Below, in pieces: positions 52,132-61,213 of a stretch of DNA of 64,000 bases (the stretch's first letter is position 1; every line of letters begins with the position of its first letter). The position numbers and the translations under genes are program-made. Source of the stretch: G965215225 sp965215225 (GTDB taxonomy: Bacteria > Pseudomonadota > Gammaproteobacteria > CBDBNL01 > JAAOII01); the NCBI GenBank assembly GCA_965215225.1, contig OZ244039.1, positions 2,108,001 to 2,172,000 on the forward strand, given 5' to 3'. The notes under the pieces are model-generated. The model searched no databases. It worked only from the letters and a program-made list of their open reading frames with translations, and was not told where the DNA came from.

Positions 52132-52794
52132 ATGAATAAGACTCTCATAGCCCCTTCGATACTAAATGCCGACTTTACTCGCTTGGGTGATGAAATCGCG
52201 CGACTAGAACAGGCAAAAGCTGACTGGTTGCACCTCGATATTATGGATGGTCATTTTGTGCCAAATATCTCTTTTGGGCTTCCCCTAGTAGAGTCCATTC
52301 GGCAACAGAGCTCTCTGTTTCTTGATGCTCACTTAATGGTGGCAGCACCAGAGATGCACCTCAAGGCATTTGCTGTGGCTGATCAGATTACCTTCCACAT
52401 TGAGGCAACCCATCATGCCCAAAGACTAGTTCAGCAGATTCAAGAAATGGATAAGAAGGCAGGCATTGCTCTCAATCCGGCTACTTCGTTAAGCCAAATT
52501 GAAGAACTGATACCCTTTGTAGATCTGGTCTTGGTGATGTCGGTAAATCCGGGCTGGGGCGGTCAGAGCTTTATCTCTTCCCAGCTGAAGAAGATCCGTC
52601 AGCTAAGCCCATTGGTAACAAGAGCGGAAAAAGAGACCGGCAAGAAGATTCATATTCAGGTAGATGGTGGCATCAATAAGACCACAGCAAGTCAGTGTAT
52701 AGCAGCCGGAGCCGATGTATTGGTGATTGGTTCGGCGCTCATAGGACAAGAAGACTATGCTGCCACTATTCACCAACTTCGTTGCCTTGGGTGA
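52132..52794 (+). CDS. rpe: Ribulose-phosphate 3-epimerase
   Basis: Interconverts ribulose-5-P and xylulose-5-P. APSILNADFTRLGDEI, LHLDIMDGHFVPNIS (metal-binding His/Asp), VMSVNPGWGGQSF and VDGGINKTTA are canonical. I chose the ATG at 52132 (MNKTLIAPSIL), which has GGAAG upstream; an earlier frame start would add 16 residues. About 220 aa. It diverges from atpD. Confidence 0.95.
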   Translation: MNKTLIAPSILNADFTRLGDEIARLEQAKADWLHLDIMDGHFVPNISFGLPLVESIRQQSSLFLDAHLMVAAPEMHLKAFAVADQITFHIEATHHAQRLVQQIQEMDKKAGIALNPATSLSQIEELIPFVDLVLVMSVNPGWGGQSFISSQLKKIRQLSPLVTRAEKETGKKIHIQVDGGINKTTASQCIAAGADVLVIGSALIGQEDYAATIHQLRCLG

Positions 52795-52925
52795 GATAGT
52801 GGTATCAATCAGACAGATGCAGACGGGAAAAGCGTAAATTGGGCTGTTATTAATAAACTATAATCTCTTGGCTAAACAAGTCATAGAGTTCTCCTTATAA
52901 TAATCACTTATTCAAGACAACAAGT

Positions 52926-55169
52926 ATGCACAAATCTCATATATTAGGATTTCCCCGTTTAGGCCCCAAGCGCGAATACAAAAAGGCTTTGGAGTCCTAT
53001 TGGAGCGGAAAGAGCAACAAACAGGAATTAGAACAGCGTGGCGCTGAAATTCGCCGGTTTGGCTGGCAAACCCAAGCGGAAGCCGGGTTGGATTTGGTTA
53101 CCCTAGGCGATTTTTCTTGGTATGACCAGATTCTAACCACCTCTATGATGGTTGGCGCAATTCCACCTCGCTTCGGCACTAAGGGCGAACCTTTGGACAC
53201 ATTATTCCGTATGGCGCGAGGACGGGCGCCTACTGGCAAGGATGCCCATCCTTGTGAAATGACAAAATGGTTTAACACCAACTATCACTATCTGGTGCCA
53301 GAATTGAGCCCCGAACAGCAATTTAGCCTCTTTTATACTCCGCTATTTACTGAGATTGGCGAGGCTCAAGACTACAATCCAAAGGTGGTGCTAGTAGGAC
53401 CTGTGTCTTATCTGTGGTTGGCACAATGTGCAAATGAGGAATTTGACAAATTGAGTCTGCTAGCTAGCCTTTGTTCAGTTTATGAGGAGGTGCTTGCCAA
53501 ACTAGACCAGCTGAATATTGAGTGGGCACAACTAGACGAGCCCATCCTAGCACTTGACTTGCCAACCGAGTGGCAAAATGCCCTTCAGCAAGCCTATCAA
53601 AGACTGGCTAAAGCCCGCCCAAATATTCTGCTTGCTAGCTATTTTGGCGAAGGACAGGATAACCTTGCCCTGATGAGAGACCTGCCAGTGGCGGGAATTC
53701 ATCTTGATGCAAGTCAAGGGAACGAATGGCAGAAGATGGCTGCTTCAATGCCTGAGGAAAAGGTTCTATCGGTGGGAATTATTAACGGCAGAAATATATG
53801 GCGGGCAAATCTTAACAGCTGCCTAGCCGAGCTCCAAGAGGCGGCTAAGCGGCATAAGAATCTCTGGGTAGCCTCCTCCTGTTCTCTTCTTCATAGTCCA
53901 GTAGATCTAGCTAGTGAGAAGAATCTACCAATCAAGCAATGGCTTTCCTTTGCCAAGCAAAAATGTAAGGAGGTGGCGCTTCTCGGTCAAGGACTAAATG
54001 GACAACTAGACCAAGCCGCTTTTGAAGCAAGCACCAGAGCAGTAACAGCGCGGCAAGAATCCTCTCAGGTTCATAAGCAAGAAGTGGCAGAGCGAATAGC
54101 TGCAATCAATGAGGCAATGAAAGAGCGCCAACTGAATTATAAAGAGAGGCTGAGACTGCAAAATGAAAAACTACAGCTACCCCAATTTCCCACCACCACC
54201 ATAGGTTCTTTCCCTCAGACAGCCGAGATTAGAAGGATTCGCAGTCGGTTTAGAAAAGGTGAGCTAGATGAAGCCAGCTACAAAGAAGCCATTTGCAAGG
54301 AAATCAAAGAAGTCATTGACAAGCAGAATCGTTTTGGTTTGGATGTGTTGGTTCACGGTGAACCTGAGCGAAATGATATGGTGGAATACTTTGGCGAACT
54401 GCTTGATGGGGTCACAACGACCCAGATGGGTTGGGTGCAAAGCTATGGTTCTCGCTGTGTGAAGCCTCCCATCATTTACGGCGACATCACCCGCCCTCAT
54501 GCTATGACGGTAGAATGGTCTAGCTATGCTCAGAGCTGCGCTACTAAGCCGGTAAAGGGAATGCTGACAGGTCCGGTTACCATGCTCTGCTGGTCTTTTG
54601 TCCGCGACGACTTGCCTCTTGCTGAGGTAGCATACCAGTTCGCTTTGGTGCTACGCGACGAGGTGGCAGACCTTGAGAAGAACGGCTTGAAGATCATCCA
54701 AATAGACGAGCCGGCTCTACGCGAAGGATTGCCATTAAGGAAAAGGAACTGGCAGAACTACCTTCGCTGGGCGGTAGATTCTTTTCGCCTGGCTTCTTGT
54801 GGTGCCCAGAGCAGCACTCAGATCCATTCTCATATGTGCTATAGCCAATTCAACGATATCATTGAAGCCATTGCCTCATTGGATGCCGATGTTATCTCCA
54901 TTGAATGCTCCCGCTCCAATATGAAGCTATTGGATGTCTTTGATGATTTCAACTATCCCAATTCCATCGGGCCGGGGGTATATGATATTCATTCCCCTTT
55001 AGTTCCTACCACAGACGAAATAGAGTTTCTATTGACAAAGGCAATGGCAAAAATACCAGCCGAGCGGTTATGGGTGAATCCCGACTGTGGCTTGAAAACA
55101 CGTGGCTGGGAAGAAACCGAAGCCTCACTAAAGAATATGGTCAAAGCAGCTTTGAATATGCGCGGCTGA
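52926..55169 (+). CDS. metE: Cobalamin-independent methionine synthase
   Basis: Transfers methyl from 5-methyl-tetrahydropteroyltri-glutamate to homocysteine. Starts HILGFPRLGPKREYK. The C-terminal zinc site ligands are in IHSHMCYSQF (His, Cys), SIECSRS (Glu) and NPDCGLKTRGW (Cys). Length 747 aa matches MetE. metF follows after 1 bp, so the two form an operon for methionine synthesis. No clear MetJ boxes were recognised in the 130-bp upstream gap. Confidence 0.97.
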   Translation: MHKSHILGFPRLGPKREYKKALESYWSGKSNKQELEQRGAEIRRFGWQTQAEAGLDLVTLGDFSWYDQILTTSMMVGAIPPRFGTKGEPLDTLFRMARGRAPTGKDAHPCEMTKWFNTNYHYLVPELSPEQQFSLFYTPLFTEIGEAQDYNPKVVLVGPVSYLWLAQCANEEFDKLSLLASLCSVYEEVLAKLDQLNIEWAQLDEPILALDLPTEWQNALQQAYQRLAKARPNILLASYFGEGQDNLALMRDLPVAGIHLDASQGNEWQKMAASMPEEKVLSVGIINGRNIWRANLNSCLAELQEAAKRHKNLWVASSCSLLHSPVDLASEKNLPIKQWLSFAKQKCKEVALLGQGLNGQLDQAAFEASTRAVTARQESSQVHKQEVAERIAAINEAMKERQLNYKERLRLQNEKLQLPQFPTTTIGSFPQTAEIRRIRSRFRKGELDEASYKEAICKEIKEVIDKQNRFGLDVLVHGEPERNDMVEYFGELLDGVTTTQMGWVQSYGSRCVKPPIIYGDITRPHAMTVEWSSYAQSCATKPVKGMLTGPVTMLCWSFVRDDLPLAEVAYQFALVLRDEVADLEKNGLKIIQIDEPALREGLPLRKRNWQNYLRWAVDSFRLASCGAQSSTQIHSHMCYSQFNDIIEAIASLDADVISIECSRSNMKLLDVFDDFNYPNSIGPGVYDIHSPLVPTTDEIEFLLTKAMAKIPAERLWVNPDCGLKTRGWEETEASLKNMVKAALNMRG

Positions 55170-55170
55170 T

Positions 55171-56031
55171 ATGCCTCGCTCAGCCATTCAATTTAGTCTT
55201 GAAATCTTTCCCCCTTACGGCCAGCCAACCAGAGAAAAGCGCTATTGGAAAGCAATAGATACTTTTTGTCAGCTAGGGCCGGAATATATTAGCATTACTT
55301 CTGGCGCCTTCGGTAGCGGGCGAGGTGATAAGCTAACTCTCGTTACCTCAAAGGAAATTCTTGCCAAAGGAGCAACTCCAGCTGTTCATATTACTTGCTT
55401 GGGGAAGACCGAAGCAGCCGCCTATCGGCTCATCCAAGACTATAAAGAGCAAGGAATCACAAGGGTAGTAGCCTTAAGAGGCGATATGCCGACCGCGCCC
55501 GAGGTTCGCGCTTGCCTTGATCCGAACTCTCTGTCCTATGCTTATCAACTAGTGAAGCTATTAGTCCAAATAGGAGGCTTTCACATTAGTGTTGCTGCCT
55601 ATCCAGAGAAACACCCAGAGGCCAGTTCGGCTCAACAGGATTTAATTCACTTGAAAGAAAAGCTAGCAATTGGGGCTGACTGTGCCATCACTCAGTTCTT
55701 CTTTGACCCAGAAATTTTTCTTCGTTTTCGCGATAAAGCAGCCCATATCGGCATAGATAAACCCATAATACCAGGTATCCTACCTATATTTAATTTTGAT
55801 AAGGTAGTAGGCTTTGCCAAAAAATGCAATGTAGAAGTGCCTGATTATTTATGTCGGATGTATCAAAATGTTGACCGAGGTTCGCTGGATGATAAATTAC
55901 TTGCTATGAATATTCTTAGCCATCAGATAACGCGTCTCATCTCAGAGGGAGTGGATAGATTTCACCTATATACCCTTAATGAGAGGCTTATCAACTCTCA
56001 CATAGCACGTTGGCTTCAGGAAGCCTTTTGA
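55171..56031 (+). CDS. metF: 5,10-methylenetetrahydrofolate reductase
   Basis: FAD-dependent TIM-barrel enzyme making 5-methyl-THF for MetE. FSLEIFPPYGQPTREKRYW, SITSGAFGSGRGDKL, ALRGDMP, AAYPEKHPEA and ITQFFFDPEIFLRF are visible. Length 286 aa is normal. Translationally coupled to metE. Confidence 0.95.
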   Translation: MPRSAIQFSLEIFPPYGQPTREKRYWKAIDTFCQLGPEYISITSGAFGSGRGDKLTLVTSKEILAKGATPAVHITCLGKTEAAAYRLIQDYKEQGITRVVALRGDMPTAPEVRACLDPNSLSYAYQLVKLLVQIGGFHISVAAYPEKHPEASSAQQDLIHLKEKLAIGADCAITQFFFDPEIFLRFRDKAAHIGIDKPIIPGILPIFNFDKVVGFAKKCNVEVPDYLCRMYQNVDRGSLDDKLLAMNILSHQITRLISEGVDRFHLYTLNERLINSHIARWLQEAF

Positions 56032-56062
56032 TAATGACTTCTAACAACCTGATAACTTGAAA

Positions 56063-57349
56063 ATGAAGAATCTCCTCTATGCCCAGTCTGGCGGCGCCAC
56101 TTCGGTCATTAATGTGACAGCCAAATCGCTCATTGAGACCGCTCAGCAGCACCCAGACAAAATAGCCAAGATCTATGCATCGGACAGTGGTATCACTGGG
56201 GTGCTAAACGAAGAGCTGTTTGATATTACCCATAGTTCTCAACCGGACCTTGGTTCCATTACGAATGTGCCAGGCGCCTTCTTTGGCACCTGTCGCTATA
56301 GGCTCAAGGATCCTAAAGAAGACAGTAGAGAATATCAACGCATCTATGAGGTGCTTAAAGCCCACAACATTGGCTACTTTTTCTACAATGGCGGTAACGA
56401 CTCTCAGGACACCAGCAACAAGATTGCCAACTGGTGTCACCAACGAGGATTGGATGTTCATTGCTTGGGTATTCCTAAGACGGTGGATAATGATCTTCCT
56501 CACACGGACAACTGCCCCGGTTTTGGTTCGGTAGCAAAATTTCTTGCGGTTAGCCTTGCCGAAGTGAGCGCGGATCTCAGGTCTATTTGTAAATCATCCA
56601 CCAAAGTATTCATCTTAGAGACCATGGGAAGGGATACAGGCTGGCTGGCTGGATCTACCAGCCTAATAAAGAAGAGAGAAGAAGACCCCCCTCATATGAT
56701 ACTCTTGCCGGAATATCCTTTCAGAGCAGCGGATTTCCTTGCTAAGGTAGATGAGTATGTTAAGCGGCTTGGCTATTGTATAATAGTCGCCTCAGAAGGG
56801 ATAAAAGATGACAAGGGGGACTATCTATCCGCCAGCAGAATTTCAATGGACGATTTTGGCCACTATCAATTAGGAGGAACCGCGCCGGTTATTGCCGCTT
56901 TGATTAAGCAAAAGCTAGGCTATAAGTATCATTGGGCGGTGCCGGACTATATGCAACGGGCGGCAAAGCATCTAGTAAGCAAAGTGGATTATGAACAGGC
57001 TGCAGCTGTGGGGAAAAAGGGGGTGGAGTTTGCCTTAGAAGGAGAAAGATCCATTATGGTGACTATTGAAAGAATCAGCTCATCACCTTATAAATGGCAA
57101 GTGGGCAAGGTTCCCCTCCATTTGGTCGCCAACCAGCAAAAGAACTTACCTGACGAGTTTTGCCAACCGTCAAAATATTCTCTCAATGAAGCAGCGCGCA
57201 ACTATTATCTTCCACTCATCCAAGGAGAAGTATATCCCGAATACTGTGACGGGTTGGTTCGTCCCGCCTCTCTTGCTAAAAAACTGGTCTCACCAAAACT
57301 GCCTCAATTCAATTTAATGACAAAACCTTTAGTCAATATAGGATTATAG
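56063..57349 (+). CDS. pfp: Pyrophosphate-dependent 6-phosphofructokinase
   Basis: Phosphofructokinase-fold protein (428 aa from this ATG; a TTG six bases upstream is possible). AQSGGATSVIN, YNGGNDSQDT, IPKTVDNDLPHTDNCPGFGS and ETMGRDTGWLAG identify the family. The KTVDNDL lysine and the long (clade B/P) form point to PPi rather than ATP as phosphoryl donor. The usual GGDDS appears as GGNDS, an unusual Asn at a donor-specificity position. Acts reversibly in glycolysis. Confidence 0.85.
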   Translation: MKNLLYAQSGGATSVINVTAKSLIETAQQHPDKIAKIYASDSGITGVLNEELFDITHSSQPDLGSITNVPGAFFGTCRYRLKDPKEDSREYQRIYEVLKAHNIGYFFYNGGNDSQDTSNKIANWCHQRGLDVHCLGIPKTVDNDLPHTDNCPGFGSVAKFLAVSLAEVSADLRSICKSSTKVFILETMGRDTGWLAGSTSLIKKREEDPPHMILLPEYPFRAADFLAKVDEYVKRLGYCIIVASEGIKDDKGDYLSASRISMDDFGHYQLGGTAPVIAALIKQKLGYKYHWAVPDYMQRAAKHLVSKVDYEQAAAVGKKGVEFALEGERSIMVTIERISSSPYKWQVGKVPLHLVANQQKNLPDEFCQPSKYSLNEAARNYYLPLIQGEVYPEYCDGLVRPASLAKKLVSPKLPQFNLMTKPLVNIGL

Positions 57350-57373
57350 TCTCTTTGATATAGGATTAGTAAT

Positions 57374-58699
57374 TTGAGAAGTAGTAATTTGCTCTACGCT
57401 TTGAAGAGGCTGGTGTTTTGCTTTTTCACCATCTGTGCCAGCAGTCAGTTGCTTGCTGAATCGGTCATTCAAGTCAGTGGCAACGACTCAACCAAGTCCT
57501 CATATATAGAAAAGCTGACTCTCATCTGTCTTAAAGAAGCAAAAAAAGAGGAAATCCCTTTTCAGCGAGCAGACCTAATAAACGAGGTAATGAAAGTTAG
57601 GATAAGACAGTGCCTAATCAATAGCGATCTTTTCAGCCAGGTGACTGTGACCCTTTATGAAAGAAAGGGAGAGGCGCCGAATGAACAAGAAAACATAGCA
57701 GTAGAAGTTGTAGATAAGTATAGTCGTATTGTCCTACCAACCTATTACCAAAGCCAGGTGTTCCTTGATACTGTCTGGGGGGCATTGTTCTATGATGCTA
57801 ATATGAGAGGGCGAGGAGAATCAGGCGGTTTTCTATATACCCATCAACAGGATACCAATAGGGATAGCTATTCCTTTTTTTATGAAATCCCTTATTTGGA
57901 TGCCGAAGGAAAGCATGGCTTCACCCTAATAGGCTATAAGCGAGATGCCGATTTCTACAGCTTTACTAAAAGCAGCTGGACTTATCGCACCAGAGAACAA
58001 TTCCAATTTCTATGGTTAAGAGCGGCTTATCATATGAATACCAAGACTTCGCTGCTCTATGGCTATGCGCCCAGCCGTTTAGCCTATACTAATCCTATGG
58101 CGCGAGATGGGACGGCTCGGGCCGATGACATAGACTATATTACCCAATCCATCAATTTAGGTATGAGATGGGATGCGACTAATCAAGAAAGGTATTATCG
58201 CAAAGGAGTTAGTCTTGAACATACCTATTATCACCAGCTGAGTCGCACTGACAAGCAAGACCAGAGCTCAGTCTATTTGCTTGATTTCTACTGGGGCATT
58301 CCATCTTGGGACCAAAATATTCTTACCGCTCGTATTGCTGGTGGCACCTTTGATAGTGCCGATCCACTAGATAATCTGCGAATAGGGTCAGAGCATGGTT
58401 CAAGGGGCATCCCAGATCATGGCGGTTGGAATAGCGCCTACCTAACCCTAGGAATAGACTATGAATTTCCCTTAGCAAAAGGGCAATATGGCTACTGGAC
58501 TGTTGCTCCTTTTGTTGATTATGGCTATCAGTGGGGAGTATTTCACCATCCGAAGAGCGAGTTTAGCTACTATGCCACTGGCATTGCTAGCTATGTGTAT
58601 TTACGCCAAGTTAATCTACCTGCCTTAGGCTTCTTCATCAGCAGCAACAGCGAATACTTGAAAGACTTCGTTACCTTCTATATAGGATTCCAGCTCTAG
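57374..58699 (+). CDS. Omp85-family outer-membrane beta-barrel protein
   Basis: 441-aa protein with a signal peptide (to about residue 28, QLLAES), one POTRA-like domain (about 30-115: QRADLINEVMKVRIRQCLINSDLFSQV) and a C-terminal beta-barrel rich in aromatic alternating strands, ending in FITFYIGFQL-like residues (here VTFYIGFQL). It resembles short BamA/TamA or surface-antigen proteins of the Omp85 superfamily. TTG start; 24 bp after pfp. Exported substrate unknown. Confidence 0.75.
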   Translation: MRSSNLLYALKRLVFCFFTICASSQLLAESVIQVSGNDSTKSSYIEKLTLICLKEAKKEEIPFQRADLINEVMKVRIRQCLINSDLFSQVTVTLYERKGEAPNEQENIAVEVVDKYSRIVLPTYYQSQVFLDTVWGALFYDANMRGRGESGGFLYTHQQDTNRDSYSFFYEIPYLDAEGKHGFTLIGYKRDADFYSFTKSSWTYRTREQFQFLWLRAAYHMNTKTSLLYGYAPSRLAYTNPMARDGTARADDIDYITQSINLGMRWDATNQERYYRKGVSLEHTYYHQLSRTDKQDQSSVYLLDFYWGIPSWDQNILTARIAGGTFDSADPLDNLRIGSEHGSRGIPDHGGWNSAYLTLGIDYEFPLAKGQYGYWTVAPFVDYGYQWGVFHHPKSEFSYYATGIASYVYLRQVNLPALGFFISSNSEYLKDFVTFYIGFQL

Positions 58700-59886
58700 T
58701 CATTAGCAAATACGGTCGCTAGATCCTTGTCGCCTCTGCCACAAAGATTAACCACCACCAGCGCCTCCTTATCCATAGCAGGAACCAGCTCCCTCATCTT
58801 GGCTAAGGCATGAGAGGGCTCCAAGGCTGGAATAATCCCCTCAATACGAGAACAAAAATGAAAGGCAGCTAAAGCCTCTTCATCAGTAGCAGTTAGATAA
58901 TCTACTCGCCCGGTCTCATAAAGATAGGCATGTTCAGGCCCTATGCCGGGATAATCTAGCCCAGCCGAGATACTATGAGCCTCTTGAATCTGCCCCCAGT
59001 CATTTTGTAGATAGTAGCTCTTACTGCCATGCAGCACTCCCTTCTTGCCGCGCGCTATAGCCGCGGCATGCAAATCAGATTGTAATCCCTTGCCCGCTGC
59101 TTCCACCGCAATCAGACGAACCTTCTTATCCTTAATGAAAGGATAAAAGATTCCCATCGCATTAGAGCCACCGCCGACACAGGCAATTATGGCAGTCGGC
59201 ATCCTCCCCTCCACCTCTTTTAGCTGTTGCTGTAATTCTTTGCCGATGATTGACTGAAAGTCTCTCACCATCATAGGATAGGGATGAGGACCTGCGACAG
59301 AACCTATGATGTAAAAAGTATCTCTCACATTGGCAGTCCAGTCACGCAATGCTTCATTCATTGCATCCTTCAAGGACGCGCTCCCATCCTCTACTTTTAT
59401 CACTTCTGCCCCCAGCAACTTCATCCGAAACACATTCGGCTCCTGCCTCTTAATGTCTTTTGCTCCCATATAGATACAACACGGCAAACCAAGTAAAGCA
59501 CAGACAGTAGCCGTGGCAACCCCATGCTGCCCTGCACCTGTCTCGGCAATGATACGAGTGCATCCCATGGATTTCGCCAACAGCGCTTGACCAAGACAGT
59601 TGTTAATCTTATGAGCACCAGTGTGATTTAGCTCATCTCGTTTGAAATAGACTTTCGCCCCTCCTAATTCCTTCGTCGTGTTGGCTGCATAATAGAGCGG
59701 GGAGGGACGGCCAACATAGTGCTTGAGATAATAGCTAAATTGTTGTTGAAAGGTCCGGTCTTTCTTTGCCGCCAGATAAGCCTTCTCCACCCGATAAATG
59801 AGTGGCATGAGGGTTTCCGCCACATATCTACCACCAAAAGCGCCGAAATGCCCGTTCTCATCTAGCAGGGACGCGGTGCTATTCAA
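58696..59886 (-). CDS. trpB: Tryptophan synthase beta chain
   Basis: PLP enzyme condensing indole with serine. FGAFGGRYVAETLMP, ELNHTGAHKINN (PLP Lys93), ETGAGQHGVATA and VGGGSNAMGIF are typical of TrpB1. 396 aa. trpA does not follow; downstream is the convergent Omp85-like gene. The start overlaps grxD by 4 bp (ATGA), so expression is coupled to a glutaredoxin, an uncommon partner. Confidence 0.95.
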   Translation of the reverse strand: MNSTASLLDENGHFGAFGGRYVAETLMPLIYRVEKAYLAAKKDRTFQQQFSYYLKHYVGRPSPLYYAANTTKELGGAKVYFKRDELNHTGAHKINNCLGQALLAKSMGCTRIIAETGAGQHGVATATVCALLGLPCCIYMGAKDIKRQEPNVFRMKLLGAEVIKVEDGSASLKDAMNEALRDWTANVRDTFYIIGSVAGPHPYPMMVRDFQSIIGKELQQQLKEVEGRMPTAIIACVGGGSNAMGIFYPFIKDKKVRLIAVEAAGKGLQSDLHAAAIARGKKGVLHGSKSYYLQNDWGQIQEAHSISAGLDYPGIGPEHAYLYETGRVDYLTATDEEALAAFHFCSRIEGIIPALEPSHALAKMRELVPAMDKEALVVVNLCGRGDKDLATVFAND

Positions 59887-60230
59887 GTCGCTTCAGTTTC
59901 TGTGTCAGCCGCTGCCGCCAACATAGGTTTCAGCTTCCCCTCGCTATGCAGCTGCATAAGGATATCGCTACCACCCACCAGTTCACCCTTAATATAGAGT
60001 TGAGGGAAGGTAGGCCAGTTGGCATATTGCGGCAGCGCAGCGCGGATGTCAGGGTTTTCCAATATATTGACATAGGAAAAACGGAAGCCACACTCAACCA
60101 ATAGCTGAACGGCGCGAGATGAGAAACCGCATTGAGGGAATTCCGGCGTTCCCTTCATATACAGCAAAATAGGATAGGTCTTTATTTGCTTTTCTATCTT
60201 AGCAATGGTTTGACTGAGATCATTAGTCAT
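59883..60230 (-). CDS. grxD: Monothiol glutaredoxin
   Basis: 115-aa CGFS-type glutaredoxin (Cys34-Gly-Phe-Ser in FPQCGFSSRA, preceded by LLYMKGTPE), involved in Fe-S cluster storage and transfer. WPTFPQLYIKGELVGGSDI supplies the cis-proline and glutathione-binding part. It is the first gene of a two-gene operon with trpB. Confidence 0.95.
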   Translation of the reverse strand: MTNDLSQTIAKIEKQIKTYPILLYMKGTPEFPQCGFSSRAVQLLVECGFRFSYVNILENPDIRAALPQYANWPTFPQLYIKGELVGGSDILMQLHSEGKLKPMLAAAADTETEAT

Positions 60231-60277
60231 AATTTATGATTATAGCACAAGAGAATACAAGTATAATAGCTTGAAGT

Positions 60278-60697
60278 ATGGAACGAATTATTGAATTTAT
60301 CTTAAATCACCCTCTTAATGTTGCTAGCTTTCTTGCTATGGTAGCATTGCTTATATTTTATGAGAGCAAACAACGAGGCAAGGCCCTAAGCCCCAATGAA
60401 CTGGTGAAAGAAATAAATAATAACAATGCTCTCATAATAGACCTCAGACCCAACCATGCCTTTCGCAACGGTCATATCCTATCCGCTATGAATGTCCCCT
60501 ATGAAAAGATCAAAGAGCTTCCTCAACTGGTAAAAAAGTATTCAGACCGTTCCATAGTCTTAGTATGTGCTAATGGTCGCCACTCCACTAACGCTCAGAG
60601 TATGATGAAGAAAGAAGGGATTACGGCCGCGAGACTAACCGGCGGGTTATTAGAATGGCAAGCAGCAAACATGCCCCTGACCAAAGCGACAAGATGA
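60278..60697 (+). CDS. Membrane-anchored rhodanese-like protein (YibN type)
   Basis: 139 aa: N-terminal membrane helix (about 12-28), then a rhodanese domain with active-site Cys97 in VCANGRHSTNA. Homologue of YibN, which lies next to secB in enterobacteria, and the same neighbour is kept here. Sulfurtransferase activity is inferred; YibN is associated with membrane biogenesis factors. Confidence 0.85.
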   Translation: MERIIEFILNHPLNVASFLAMVALLIFYESKQRGKALSPNELVKEINNNNALIIDLRPNHAFRNGHILSAMNVPYEKIKELPQLVKKYSDRSIVLVCANGRHSTNAQSMMKKEGITAARLTGGLLEWQAANMPLTKATR

Positions 60698-60716
60698 TGA
60701 CAGCAAACCCGAGCTA

Positions 60717-61211
60717 ATGGCTGAACAAAAGAAGCAAACACAAAAGACAAAAGAGAAGGTCTTTGGGATAAGGCGCATCTATATTAAGGACATTTCTTTT
60801 GAATCACCGCGCGCTCCTTTCAGCTTCAGTAGTCAATGGAAGCCAGAGGTGGACGTCCAAATCCATAATAGCAACCGCCCATTAGAAAAAGACCTCCACG
60901 AAAGCACACTAAAAATATCCCTCACAGGCAAGCTGGAGGATAAGACCGTCTTCATTATTGAAGTGCTCCAAGCTGGTATTTTCCATATAGTCAATATGAA
61001 TGATAAGGAGAAGGAAAAGATCCTCGAAATTGTTTGCCCTACCACCTTATTTCCCTATATACGCGAGCATATTGATAATTTGCTTACCAAGGCCAATTTC
61101 CCTCCACTGATGTTAGCGCCCATTAACTTTGAAGCCATCTATCATAAAAGAAAGCAGACGACTCGCCAAGCAACCACTATTCATCAACAAGACAAGACCA
61201 AGATAAATTGA
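60717..61211 (+). CDS. secB: Protein-export chaperone SecB
   Basis: Tetrameric cytosolic chaperone that holds preproteins for SecA. RIYIKDISFESPRAP, EVLQAGIFHI and CPTTLFPYIREHIDNLLTKANFPPL are characteristic; 164 aa. Downstream, the gpsA-cysE genes usual in enterobacteria are replaced by a restriction-modification pair beginning within a few bases. Confidence 0.95.
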   Translation: MAEQKKQTQKTKEKVFGIRRIYIKDISFESPRAPFSFSSQWKPEVDVQIHNSNRPLEKDLHESTLKISLTGKLEDKTVFIIEVLQAGIFHIVNMNDKEKEKILEIVCPTTLFPYIREHIDNLLTKANFPPLMLAPINFEAIYHKRKQTTRQATTIHQQDKTKIN

Positions 61212-61213
61212 GC

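Noticed and set aside
52795..52925. MetJ boxes or a SAM-type riboswitch upstream of metE
   Set aside because: No tandem AGACGTCT-like octamers or riboswitch core could be recognised in this short gap.
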